NCBI RefSeq assembly: GCF_001625215.2
Contig: NC_030383.2
Span: forward strand, 47,798,380 to 47,862,379
Length of the DNA: 64,000 nt
Source of the DNA: Daucus carota subsp. sativus
Lineage: Eukaryota > Streptophyta > Magnoliopsida > Apiales > Apiaceae
Direction of reading: 5' to 3'
The notes below the pieces were generated by a model. The model was given only the letters and a program-made list of their open reading frames with translations, did no database searches and was not told the origin of the DNA. The translations under genes were made by a program, and so were the position numbers. Positions 30,879 to 43,287 of this stretch are shown here, in pieces (within the stretch, counting starts at the first letter, position 1; each line of letters starts with the position of its first letter).

Positions 30879-31512
30879 ATACTCTTTTTTAGAAAAATGA
30901 TTCCAGAGTTTCATTAAAAATGTTTTAAATAACTTAAAAAAGTTAGAAAGCAACGTGCACTTTTTTTTTCGATGACAGTCCAAAAGAAAGAAATATAAAC
31001 GCCTAAACGGGTAGTGTAGTCCATAGCCCTGGTTAGATCGGCATTGTCGTATATGAGGAGTTAAGTTTGAATAACTGCCCCCTTGTTCAAAACCCCCCCT
31101 TCGTTCCTGCAACATCCCAGAGTAACGGTATCACTTCAATTTTTTAACTCCAAATCACCTTGACATTTCTCACTCTTCACTCACCTCGTTTTCCTCAACC
31201 ATCACTCCCCCTCTTGACCATCTACATTATACTATTGCCTCTTACTTGTCTGCAAGCTGTTGCATTCTGGAGAGTGTAAGACCTGACCCGAACCCCAACT
31301 CTCTCCCATTGGGCCTCCCCCCAAAACCCACCCCCATTTCAAATTTAAACTCTCGCTCACTACTCTTTTTGATTCCCCATGTTCTCTTCTTGGCGCCCCC
31401 CTTTGACCACCTCGGCGTCGGCGACAATTCATTTGACCCATTTCTTTTAGTTTACTCTCTCATTAAATCTTCATTTAAGCATTTCATCAAACACCTTGTC
31501 TGCATTGTTGCA
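30879..31512. other. Upstream region of the AGC kinase gene
   Basis: No gene recognised. The last 350 bases are C- and T-rich and read like a 5' leader. The kinase frame stays open upstream to about 31246 but contains no in-frame ATG, so it is not added to the protein. Confidence 0.45.
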
Positions 31513-33367
31513 ATGAGCCAGGCTGGAACCCCCAGTGGCGATGCTGAGTCGCTTAGGCTTAGCTTTCAAGATCTTAGTATTAATAGTAGTACTAGTACTG
31601 AGTATTTTAGTAGTGTTCTTGATAGTAGTATAAGTAATAGTAGTAAATCTAGTGATGGGAATTTTGGGGGGAAAGTGGTTAAGTTGGATTTGGAAGGTGT
31701 CGATTGTGTCGAGAGTGAGAAGACTAGTTTGAGTTTCAGTTTGAGTAGTTCTAGCTGTTCGAAGAATGTTGATGTGAATGAGGTGAGCTTTAGGAGTGCT
31801 TGTCCTTCGAAGCCTCATAAAGGGAATGATTTGAGGTGGGATGTGATACAATGTGTGAAGGCGAAAGATGGTGAGTTGGGGTTGGGGCATTTTAGGCTTT
31901 TGAAGAAGTTGGGGTTTGGGGATATAGGGAGTGTGTATCTAGCGGAGTTAAGGGGAGTGGGGTGTTTGTTTGCGATGAAAGTGATGGATAAGGCGATGTT
32001 GGCTGAGAGGAAGAAGTTGATGAGAGCTCAAACTGAGAGAGAAATTTTGGGTTTGTTAGATCATCCATTTCTTCCATCACTTTATTCACATTTTGAAACG
32101 GACAAGTTTTCGTGTTTGCTTATTGAGTTCTGTAGCGGCGGAGATCTACATTTGCTTCGCCAACGTCAGCTTGGCAAACATTTCTCTGAATTAGCGGCAA
32201 GGTTTGTTCTTTCAGAAAATACAAGTTTATATATATATATTTTCTTTTCAGCTGATTTGATATTTATTTTGCTACATTTGTCATTTTTATTTCAAGTCCG
32301 ATTAAAATTATTTTATCAGATCACTTTTTTTTTTGAAAGCATTTTATCAGATCACTTATGTCAGCTTAATCGAAACTGGGGCCAGTTAGTTGTAGCAAGA
32401 TGTTACTAGTAAAGTGATAGATCTATTTACTTGGTTCAGGCTGAATTTATGTAATTACACTGTTTTCCAATAGATCTTCATTATCGTGGCTTGTAGGTTT
32501 TATGCTTCAGAAGTTCTGCTTGCCCTTGAGTATTTGCATATGATGGGTGTGGTGTACAGGGATTTGAAGCCAGAAAATGTATTGGTGAGAGAAGATGGCC
32601 ATATTATGTTATCGGATTTTGATTTATCTTTACGTTGTTTTGTTAATCCCACCCTTGTCCAGTCCAGTAGTCAGCCATCCTGTGCAATGGCTTCCTATTG
32701 TATTGAACCCTCATGCATTGATCCTGCATGCAAATTACCTGTTTGTGTGGGCCATTCATGCTTCCAACCTACTTGCTTTAGGCCTCGTATGTTCAAGTCT
32801 AAAGCAACGAAGGCTAAGAGTGAAAAACCAAGATTGGTAACTTCAGATTCATTTCCAGAACTTGTTGCTGAACCAACTGCTGCCCGATCCATGTCTTTTG
32901 TTGGTACGCATGAGTATTTATCCCCTGAAATTATCAGAGGTGACGGTCATGGAAGTGCTGTTGATTGGTGGACATTTGGGATTTTCCTTTATGAATTGCT
33001 GTATGGAAAAACACCATTCAAAGGCAATGGAAACCGTGAGACATTGTTAAATGTGGTTGGCCAGTCTTTAAAATTTCCTGATGGCGCAGTAAGTTTTGCT
33101 GCAAAAGATCTAATCCGGGGTCTGCTTGTGAAGGACCCTCATAAAAGATTGGGGTTCAAAAGAGGTGCTACAGAGATAAAGCAACATCCTTTCTTCGAAA
33201 GTGTTAATTGGGCTCTCATTCGCGGCACTACACCTCCCGAGATTCCTAGACCAGTTGATCTGTCATGCTATAATCAAACATTAAAGTCATCCTTGTATTC
33301 TAATAACAAAGGAGCTCAAGACTCTGAAAGGTCTTCAGGTCCCTACCTAGATTTTGAATTTTTCTAG
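31513..33367 (+). CDS. Ser/Thr protein kinase, AGC-VIII (D6PK-like)
   Basis: Two exons, 31513-32201 and 32497-33367, with a 295-bp intron (AG/GTTTGT...TTGTAG/G) giving 519 residues. Residues 1-125 are Ser-rich and low complexity. The kinase domain has glycine loop LGFGDIGSV at 133-141, catalytic Lys 156 (FAMKV), catalytic loop YRDLKPEN at 250-257, and DFD at 270-272 in place of DFG, the mark of plant AGC-VIII kinases. A long activation-segment insert rich in SC/PxC motifs precedes [16 protein letters not shown]. The C-terminus ends DFEFF, a PDK1-docking (PIF) motif. The intron within the catalytic domain and the insert match D6PK and relatives, plasma-membrane kinases that activate PIN auxin exporters. 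Which D6PK/AGC1 member it is cannot be told here. The gene looks intact. Confidence 0.92.
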
Positions 33368-34149
33368 AGAAAGTTTAGCAGGAGAATTAGAGGTGTTGTT
33401 CACCTGCCTAGTGAATTCCCATTTCAGAATATTTGTATCCGATTATGAATAATAAAATTCTTCTTTCCCCCATCAAATTTGCACAAGGGTCCTCTCTTTT
33501 AATAAGCTGAATTGACAGCTTAGATTAGTGCATGAATATTCTTTTCTTTATCAGACACATCAAATAGTGAAAAGAATAAAAGTAGCTGAACTTTGTTGCT
33601 TGGCTGTGATTTTATTCTTCTTTTTCATGTCACTGTTTTAAGATTCTTTATCAGGGTCTGTTTGCTGTTTCTCATTTCTTTTCACAATTTTTTTAAATTG
33701 TGGTCTCTTGAGCATGAGATTCTAGATGGACCCTGCACTCCTCTGATGTTATATTAGAGAATGAGCAAAAAGAAAATTGGAGACAGACAGATCAAGAAAA
33801 GTTCTATGCTGGTGAGTGTGTATTGTTAAATATGCTTTTACACTGATTGAAATTTGAAGCATGCAGGTCAAGGTCAAAAAGGAGCTTCATCTCATATGTC
33901 TTTAATTTTGCCTTGGCAGTAACTGTTCAAGTCAGTTGAATCAAATTTGCTTTATTTGTGCACTTGATTCTATGCTTTCTTCCAGGCTATGGTTCACTGC
34001 ATGCATTCTTTTGTTTCCCTTGTTCCTCACCTAATATCATTGGTGTTTTTCTGGTTCCTTCTGCTGATATTTTAGCATTTAAGGGGATGACCAGATTATG
34101 TAATTGAAACAAAACCGAGTTCAAGTTCTAGAATAGAATGTGACCCATA
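33368..34149. other. 3' region of the kinase gene and spacer
   Basis: AATAATAAAATTC at about 33448-33460 is a plausible poly(A) signal for the kinase gene. The rest is T-rich; no gene recognised. Confidence 0.4.
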
Positions 34150-34478
34150 CTATGGTCGGTGCTTCGTTGCTAGGTGGTGGCAGAAATGGACTTCTTCAGG
34201 AGCAAGCAATAACTGTCTTCTCCATGCCGAAGTATTGTTTCTGAATTGGCTGGGGCTGGTGATCAATATTCCCAATGTTTTTAGGTACAAAAGTGTCTGA
34301 TGTTGAGTCTGGCAGGAATTTTCAGGCTAATTTAGTTACGCGACTTGCAGCCAAAATTGAGGCGTGTGTTCTCTTGTTGTGCAATGATGACAAATCCGAG
34401 CATCATTGGATAGGAGTTGTCGTGCCACAAGATTATCTCCCACCCCTTGTAAAATCCTTATCTCAAGTCAAAAGATAA
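34150..34478 (+). pseudogene. Decayed coding segment of an unrecognised gene
   Basis: Three protein-like pieces follow one another in different frames: MVGASLLGGGRNGLLQEQ... (from 34152), then SIVSELAGAGDQYSQCF, then GTKVSDVESGRNFQANLVTR... through CNDDKSEHHWIGVVVPQDYL to a stop at 34478. The composition is that of a real soluble protein, and there are no intron signals at the frame changes, so it reads as an intronless copy with at least two frame breaks. I do not recognise the family. An alternative is that only the last piece is a true exon behind the acceptor-like TTTTTAG. Confidence 0.4.
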
Positions 34479-36673
34479 TGTTGAATGATCCACTATGTTT
34501 ATGTTTTTTATATAATTAAACACGCTATTATATTCTTTCCCAAGGTTTAAACTCTTGACATCCCGTAGAAGAGATGAATTAGAGATACTATTATAGAACC
34601 AAGAAATCTTTGAACTTTGATAGTTATTTTGCCATTCAAAAAATCATTGATTTCGTTCCGTTCACTTTAACAGAAGTATCATTAGCTCATTGGCTCATGC
34701 TTGCTTGTATCCGGTATTCCGGACTTCCGGTGAGCTGTTCGCTCCCACTCGTAAAGGGCTATACTCTAAAAAAGCAGAGGAGTATAAAAATTATATACTA
34801 GGCCCTGAGCCTGGACCATATAAAAGCATCGAGTTGGACAAATAAGCCCATAATTTAGGTGATCCCCTACCAAGTCTACAACACAAAACTCAAAATCTAT
34901 GATACTATTTTGTCGCTGGAATGGGGTATTGAAATTCATAGCTTTAAAGTTTAACCGTGACAGCCCATTTTGGATACCCAGGTAAAGAATATAAACAAGG
35001 AGACTTTTGATGAACACTGAAAAGGAAAGAACGCGAAGGGACCACGGCAACACCAAGTGGCCGATTGCCAAAGTTATTATTTGAGGTCGGTTGACATGAA
35101 ATGAAATTATGGCATAATTTGAATGAAAATTTATAAAAAAAAGAATTTATTAATAAAAAAGAAGGTAAGAAAGAATAACTATTAAATATGAGGGAGTCTA
35201 ATTTTTGTTGAATAGGTTTCTAAAAAGTGTTTGTTAATTTTTTATTGAAAAAGTTAAATTATATAGATCACCAAGTTCAATAAATTAAAAATTCTGTTTT
35301 TTTTGGACCATTTAACTTTTCTAAAACTCTCTTTCAAAAAAATTCTGGTAATGGTATAATTAGAAAACTAAGGTCAATAATATTTATACGGATCGAAAGG
35401 ATTTTGAACGTGTGAGTGTATCCAAACCTAAAATTTAAATAGTCAAATTGAAACACCAACCGAATAGGAACTTATAATCTGATTTTCCTATTTTTATTTT
35501 AAATAATTATTAAAAATTGAAAATTATAGACAAATTCTCCAATTATTTCAATTTAAAGGTACAAATTTCATCCTGACAAAAAAAAGATATAAAATTCATT
35601 TAATTCTCTTTTCATTTCATTTAAGTGAACACAATCTTAAGATATGTTTCAGAATACTATCCAGAAATAGATGAATTATGTTCATATCAAAGTCACATTA
35701 TTACCGAGTGAAACTGATCATAATTTAAATTGGATTTGAGAAAAAAATTAGAATATTATTTAAAATAATTAGCATTTTTTTATCGAATAATATATCCGGT
35801 TTTTGATATTTAATCGATAAAAAGAGTAAGCTTTTTTTCCTTTTTTGTTGGGATAAAAACAGTTAGTTATGAAAGAGAAGATGATCTGAAAAAATGTGAT
35901 TTGATTGGGGGTGTACCAAAGACAAATAAGTGAGCAGAAAAAGGATAAATTTAGAGTTGGCACTAAACTTCTAATTTTGCAAAATTGGAAAGAGAGAAAA
36001 TGCGAGAAGGAGCAAATTGTTTCGATGTCAACGTATTTTCTATATTCGATTCATACCTCACCAACCATTTACTTTATCTCATACCTATACAAACCAGTAC
36101 GACTCCCAATTTTTTTTTTAAAGTTCAATATAACAATACCTGGAGTTAAGAAAAATAAATTCGACAAAGCGACAAGAATATTATTTTCTAAAATAAAAGT
36201 ACAAATCAAAAATATAAAATAAATATATAGAATTTTCATATAATTTGTTGTTGTATAATCATGATGATCAGAATTAATTGATATACCGATTTAGGATATA
36301 TTAAATTTTTATATAATTTGATCGATTTTGGGTATATTAATTTTTTAAATATAATTTGTTATTATTTAATCATCAAGAATCAGAATTATTTAGGATGTAT
36401 TAAAAAATTAATCGAAATATGTTGACAAATTAAAGATTTCTAATTAAATGAGAGTATACTAATAAATTGATAAAAAATATTTATATGGATTAATCAGAAG
36501 TTTTCAAAAAATGGAAAATTTTAAAACTGAATATAATTAATAAACGAGATAAATAAGTCTAATATGTCATTTAAAGAAGAAAAACAGTTCAAGGACTCTC
36601 TCCTCATCTCTCTCTCCCACTGAATCTCTCTGATCAATTGATCTATATTCCACTGCACCCACCATTGCGCCCC
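34479..36673. other. AT-rich intergenic DNA, nothing recognised
   Basis: About 2.2 kb without credible genes or bounded elements. The final 80 bases (CTCTCTCCTCATCTCTCTCT) look like the 5' leader of the P4H gene. Confidence 0.45.
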
Positions 36674-39600
36674 ATGGATTTTCACCAATTTCTTGTTGCA
36701 TTGGCTCTAATTTCTCTCACAATATTTCCCCATTCAGCTCTTGGATCAGGCGGACAAAGAACAACGTAGTAACACACACCTCTATAATATTTGTTCCTTA
36801 ATTTCTGTTGTGTGAATGTATCTATATTGTCTGATTGTATGTATATTTGTGTTGTTTGTTGTTTCAGGAAAAGAGGGTCGGTGCTTAGATTGACAACTGA
36901 TTCAGCTGCATCTTCTCTGTCTGTTACTTTTGATCCTACTAGGGTTACCCAACTTTCTTGGCGACCCAGGTCAACCCCCAATCATTATTTCATTTTTTTT
37001 GCAAAATGTCCATTATGTTTATGTACTAATATTCAAATTATTATTATTTTTTAATTTTTTGAAATTTTGTTGCTAATAAATTTTAGAGTTATCCTACCTT
37101 ATGTAATATCCCACATTGATTGATTTCGGAATCCTTTATAAGCACTAGGCTGCGATCAATTTGTACTAAAGTTGCTACATTGGTTGGTTTGTTTTTTTGA
37201 AATGGTATACATTTGGCTTGTGGGATTTGGGTACACTCTACGTCTTTACCATCCCGAAAAGATAAGATTTTGGTTTTTTAATTTGTGTTGTTGGTAGGAA
37301 TTGGGTAGAAGAAATAAAGTCGCATGGGGGGAATTTTGTTTGTAGAGTAGATGGAGTTGCACTAAAAAAACTAAAAATTATGGCTTTTCTTTTATTGATT
37401 TTTTGGTGCCTTACTCTGAATTTCTATGTGTACAGGGCTTTTATATACAGAAACTTTTTAACAGACGAGGAGTGTGATCATCTAATTGTTCTGGTTAGTT
37501 CTGTGTACCCCATTGCTTATTTCGATTTTATAACAATGATGGTATGCTGAGTAGTGATACCGATATGAAGGAAGAGTTATTTTGTAGATATCATATGCTA
37601 AGCCTCAATATGTATAATGAGAAATTGCCTGGAGGATGTGACAGAAATATAATACATTTGCTTATATAAACCTTTTATATTTCTTTTGACGTGGCTTCTT
37701 TTTCCTTTTTTTTTTGCTTTCCTTAATCTTTTTAAAATACTTTAGGCAAAGGATAAGCTTGAAAAGTCCATGGTTGCTGACAATGATTCGGGTAAGAGTG
37801 TAGAGAGTGAGGTCCGGACTAGTTCTGGCATGTTTCTGGCCAAAGCACAGGTCAGTAGCCTTCTCTACTTTTATGCACAACTTTTTGTTTGCATATATCT
37901 GTTCTGCTTTCATTGCGGCAAACATAGTTCTGGTGAATATCACTGTATGAAGTAGCTAAATCGGGACAGTTTGTTGACTTTGATGTTGTTTTGAGGGTCA
38001 TAGCTCTCCATGTGGGTAGCTGCTTTTAATGAAGTAATAAAGTGTTGATTGAATATAGTCTATTTAGAATTATGCCTGCAGATTTAAGATCATTATTCAG
38101 ATTGTTACGGTACTCTATGGTTTCTGCTTAATGTTTAACATGCAATGCTGCATAAATCCAAATGGTGGATAGACTTTCTTTTTGTAGTGTTTTGGACTTA
38201 AATAATGTAGACAGCTGTGCTATTAGACAACTACAGTATTTGAACAAGAGCCATGTTGTTTCCCTTGGATGGGAGAAACTTAAGGCCTATAGTAATATAA
38301 GAGAAACTATTTAGAGTTTTAAACATTCTTGACTAATTAATATATTGGTTAGAAACTAAGAATTTACATGGTCAGCTGTTATATCATATTCAGTGCATCA
38401 CTTGGTAATTGTCATGGGACCCGTAGCATTTCTTCTTTCTTAATACAGAAGCATTATATAGTTGGGTCATAGTTACATGGACATTTGGAGTATCAGACAG
38501 ATTTTGGCTAGTGGTATAGAGTGTCTTTAAATTTGAAATTTCGTTGAAGTGCTTAGCCTTTTGTAAAAGATCTCGTTCATGGTTACATGGAAATTTCTTT
38601 GTTGTTTAGAATTTGGAGTGTTGAGCCGGTGGCAGCCATTTTTCTATAGTGTTCACATAAAACTTGTTCTTAAGATAGCATATATATAGTACTCAAGACT
38701 CAAGAGATTAAGAGTATCTCCAATGGGCTCCTCAAACAAGCTCTTAGCTCTAAATTTAAAGAAGATATGAAAAATTAGAACTCCAGTGGGCTCCTAGTAG
38801 CTCTTTAAAAATTTAAGAGCTTCCTCCCTCTCCTCTCTTATAAAGAGCATCTAGGTGCTCTTTAACTTATTTTCATTGAATAAAATAATCACTTCCTTCT
38901 ATTTCTATTCGCTTCTCTCTCCAACTTTTCTCTCAAATAATAATAAAATATGAATTAAGAGCAAGTTTAAGGAGTAGGGTTGGAGTTGTCACAATATTCA
39001 ATGTATTAACTTAATAGGAGTCACATATTATATTATTTTTTAAAGAAGGATTTAAGAGCACCTTTGGAGATGCTCTAACAAATAAACAACTATATTGATT
39101 TTTAGATAGCATATTGTACTATTAATTACTTTTGCTTTATTTTCGTAGGATGAAGTCGTTGCAGCCATTGAGGCAAGAATTGCAGCTTGGACATTCCTTC
39201 CTCCAGGTAAACCGATCTCTTTGGCATGTCTATTTATGGTCTCATAGTTAATGGATGCGAAATGAAACTAATGCAATATCTTATCCTGATGTTGTTGATT
39301 AGAAAATGGGGAGTCTATGCAAATACTGCATTATGAGAATGGCCAAAAGTATGAACCACATTTTGATTTTTTTCATGACAAGTCCAATCAAGAGTTGGGT
39401 GGCCACAGGATTGCAACAGTGCTTATGTATCTATCCAATGTTGAGAAAGGGGGAGAAACAGTTTTTCCGAATTCGGAGGTATTCTCTAGTGTTAGAACTG
39501 CTGACTTGGATCTTTATATTATTCTTTTCCTACTTAGTATTTTATCTCTACATTAGACCATGAGGTCAATTCAACATTTAAATTCCTGCAGGAAAAAGAC

Positions 39601-40540
39601 TTCCAACCAAAGACAGATGATATGTCTGATTGCGCAAAAAAAGGTTACTCAGGTAGAAAACCAACCTTTTTTGTTTAGAATATTCATGTGACCTAACTGA
39701 GTGGAATTTAATAGACTAACCAAATGACTGAATCTCTCTTAGACTGTGGAATTTGAAACTGTAATGCTTACAGGATTGATAATGTGAGTTTGATGGAGAC
39801 TGATGAAAGGGCCATAAGAAGTCCCATGGTCTAGTCTCTGATTTTAAAATTTCTTGATATGTGCTAGTCCAGTAGTAATATCAATGTCTTTGTGTAGGCT
39901 TAATTTCTAATGAAGTCATTTGATCTGTGCTTAAAAAAATTGTGGTTGAAAGCTCTCTGGCTCTCTCACCCTCTGTGATATGCTTCTGCTATCTGTATAT
40001 CTAGTATCCATTTAAGATGGTGTATTCAAGATATCTTTTTCGTTAGGTTTTCTGTATTGACTTGACAATCTTTTATTCTAAAAGTAGTCGATACATTAAT
40101 GTCTTGTGGCTTGCTACGCCAACATGTATAATGTGATTCTCATATATTATTTGTGCAAGTATTTTCATTGTTTGAAGTGGTACTACATTGAATTTGCATG
40201 TTCTGATCTCATATATATAATATGCATCTCAGTGAAACCTATGAAGGGAGATGCTTTGCTCTTCTACAGTCTGCATCCTGATGCAACTACTGATCCACTG
40301 AGCTTACATGGGAGCTGTCCTGTTATTGAGGGTGAAAAGTGGTCTGCAACGAAATGGATTCATGTGAGGTCTTTTGAGAAATCAACGAGGCACGCACCAA
40401 GTGGAGACTGCACCGATGACAATGAGAACTGCGCCCAATGGGCTGCTGCTGGTGAATGTCTAAAGAATCCAACATACATGATTGGCACTAACGATGAGCT
40501 TGGATTTTGTAGGAAGAGTTGCGAGGCGTGCTCTACATAA
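36674..40540 (+). CDS. Prolyl 4-hydroxylase with C-terminal ShKT domain
   Basis: Eight exons with GT-AG borders and continuous phase: 36674-36765, 36868-36969, 37436-37493, 37746-37850, 39149-39206, 39303-39478, 39592-39652, 40233-40540; 319 residues. An N-terminal hydrophobic stretch (FLVALALISLTIF) is a signal peptide or membrane anchor. RVTQLSWRPRAFIYRNFLT opens the catalytic region. The 2-oxoglutarate/Fe(II) site shows HFD (Fe-binding H and D), the distal His in SLHGSCP and, ten residues on, the 2-oxoglutarate-binding Lys in GEKWSATKW. The tail CTDDNENCAQWAAAGEC...CRKSCEAC is a six-cysteine ShKT domain. Plant P4Hs act in ER/Golgi on extensins, AGPs and small peptides. A Tourist MITE lies in intron 4. 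Looks intact. Confidence 0.93.
38712..39075. mobile_element. Tourist-type MITE in P4H intron 4
   Basis: The left end GAGTATCTCCAATGGG and right end CCTTTGGAGATGCTC are inverted repeats, and TAA flanks both sides (38709-38711 and 39076-39078), the PIF/Harbinger duplication. It has landed about 70 bases from the exon-5 acceptor and does not touch the splice sites. The relative at 30062 is partial. Confidence 0.8.
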
Positions 40541-42090
40541 GAATTCCCTTTACCAAATAGAGTATATTTGAAGCCTAACCTCCTTCCCGCTTTTGATAAA
40601 AGCTAATAGTTCTACTCAATTACAGTTGCATTTATAAGCTAACAGTTCTACTCAATTACAGTTGCACTTATACATAACGTTGTGCTCTAATTATACTTCG
40701 GTAGATAAAGCGAATTAAGAGTATAAAAAAAAGGCAAGGATAATTTGCTGTGCTTGAAAGTCGTTTCGCGGTTATGAAGTCAATAAGCCATGTGAATTAC
40801 AAATTCTACTTATGAGTTTAAAAGTTTCCTATTAATCGCGTGATTTTGTTTCTCTTTAAAATTTATTATTACTTCGTCTGTTCTTTTTTAGTTGTCCAGT
40901 TTTGATTTTCTTTGCACAAATTAACCAATGTTCAACTGGAATTTATATATATTATATAACTGAAAAATATTAAAAAATCATATCATTATAGAATACGAAC
41001 AATCTATTTTAAAAATATAATAAAAAGTTCTTAATCTATGATAAAAAAATTAGCCGTTTAATCATTGAAAATAAAAAATGAATGATTAAAATCGGCGAGG
41101 CAAGTGAAAATAGAATGGAATTAAATTCGAAGTGTAATTTAGTTGAAAGTTTAATAATTTTATTCTTTTCTATCATTCCATTTATATCATTTTTAACTAG
41201 AGTTTAAATCTTTCATTCTGTGAAGAATATAATTCTTTCATACCTACTTCCGGTCTAAATCTCATTATACAAAATATTTTTCACTCAAAATTTATCAAAT
41301 TTTTCCTTCTAATTGTGTATTATTTTCACTCATTTCATCTCATTCGTCAAAACACCACACAAACATGATGTACAATTTTAAGGATATGTTATAGATTGAA
41401 AGTGAATTTTATTCAGAAAAAAGAAAAAGAAAAAGAAGAAGAAGAAAGATTGATGTACACTTTGCCACTCCAATATACATGATTTTAGTAATATAGATTG
41501 ATCTTTGCCACTCCAGTATAAAGTCATCTGTATGCTCATTTTTCACTTTGCGTGCGTCGATGCACAAACTGGCCATCCGTTGTGGATGGTCTAAAGCCCT
41601 TGATCATTATTGGTGGAGCTACCTTCCCTGCAACATCGTCACCAAGTTGGGGACCGAAGGTACATACATGAGTTGATCAACAAGGCAAAACATTCAGTTC
41701 GGAATTAATGTAGGCCTGTCTTCATCTTGTGCGATCATTGTCGCATCCTAATTCCTGCATGCATGTTACCAATGTCTTACATATTAGCTCAAATAACTAT
41801 TAGAGCGTTTAACCTTTTGGAAAAGCTGGATAAGATCGATGGACTATTGGTGTCGACTGTACAAACTGTGTTGAGTTATGCCCGAGCAAGCTCTGGTAAG
41901 TTTCGAAACACCACAAGTTAATTAAGTTACTCTCATGTTCCTGCCTTTTATTCTACATAAAAGGGCATCAAGCATGTGGTCTCATCATTTGTTAGCAAGT
42001 AAATATACAAACAATAATATTTCGAATCAATTGCATATCCAATTTCGGGTGAGTGGATATGTATATTTTATTAAAGTTTTAAACATAATG
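40541..42090. other. Intergenic DNA, nothing recognised
   Basis: A 31-bp direct repeat (AGCTAATAGTTCTACTCAAT / AGCTAACAGTTCTACTCAAT) lies at about 40602-40665 in the P4H 3' region. The rest is AT-rich without gene or element ends. Confidence 0.45.
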
Positions 42091-42098
42091 CTTATAAG

Positions 42099-42642
42099 CA
42101 GTGTTCTAAAAATCGGTCTAGACGGTGCCTAGGCGCTAGGCGGCCCCGAAACGCCCCGATTCGGTCCTAGGCGGTGGATTAGGCGTTTTTTTACAAAAAT
42201 CGGTCCTAGGCGGCCAATAACAAAAAAATTAATATTTTTAATAAATAAAATCTAAAATTATGATTATATTATAAGAAATTAAGTATTCACTTGTATTTAA
42301 TTTAATATCTTGTAAAAAAAGTAAAATGACTAATATTTTTATTTAATATTTCTTACATTATTTATAAGAGACTGATTGGTATATATTTATTTAATCCACG
42401 ATTTTGTATTACATGTGTCAAGTATTTATTTTATATATGATATTATATTATTTACTAGTTTGACTCTACTAGTAGTGAAAATTATATAAAATTATTATAT
42501 TACATCTAATTATAATAATTTAAAAATAATATATGTCCGATTAATGCTCCGATTAATCTTTTCGATTAATCTCCGATTTCCCGATTAATCGCTAGAAGGT
42601 ACCCCGACCATCCTGGGACGCCTAGCAATTTCTGGAACACTG
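42099..42642. mobile_element. hAT-type MITE with palindromic 8-bp target duplication
   Basis: The ends CAGTGTTCTAAAAATCGG and AATTTCTGGAACACTG form inverted repeats starting CAGTGTTC. The 8-bp duplication CTTATAAG, itself a palindrome, flanks both ends (42091-42098 and 42643-42650). Subterminal CCTAGGCG and GATTAATC words repeat. No coding capacity. A decayed relative is at about 8096-8175. Confidence 0.88.
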
Positions 42643-42650
42643 CTTATAAG

Positions 42651-43287
42651 TTAGTTAATTATTATACTCATGATCTGTTAGGGGTCATTTGGCAAATCTG
42701 AATAATTTTAATCTGAATTATTAATATATCCGAATTATATGAATCAATCAAAAATCTGAATCTGAACTAATAATGTCATTTGATATTTTTCATGATATCT
42801 GAATGACATTTTTTTTATTTTATACGATATATTAAATTATGTGACAATTTTGATGGGCACCGTGCATGATGTCATAATGATATTTTATAATTTATAATAA
42901 ATAAAAACATAAAGAATTAATTTTTCAAATTCTTTCATTTAGTTAGCCGTTTAATAAAATTATTTGAATAACTATATAAGTTGAAAAGATCCGAATTATT
43001 CAAAAATATATAATGATTATATGTACGTATTTATGATAAATTTATCACAATTTTTTTTTAGATGGGTTTGAAGTGAGTGGGCAATGGACATCTTGAGCCT
43101 GCTGGTGTATGAATGAATCATGCAGGATTTTGTAAATGACCGGTTAAGCAATTGTGAGATTGGATCAGCCAATTTCGAAGAAAGCCCAAACAACCTGAAT
43201 AAGAAGAATCGGTCAGCTGAGTATCATCAAGCTTCATTCAGAAGCAAACAAATGAGCCCTTAGACATAGTGCAAGTAATTCTTGTTT
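42651..43287. other. Intergenic DNA, nothing recognised
   Basis: AT-rich; 42675-43000 has weakly inverted AATCTGAAT/ATTCAGAT-like words suggesting an old MITE, but no boundary was fixed. Confidence 0.35.

Noticed and set aside
31246-31512. Upstream extension of the kinase frame
   Set aside because: The frame is open, but there is no in-frame ATG before 31513 and the sequence is leader-like (C/T-rich).
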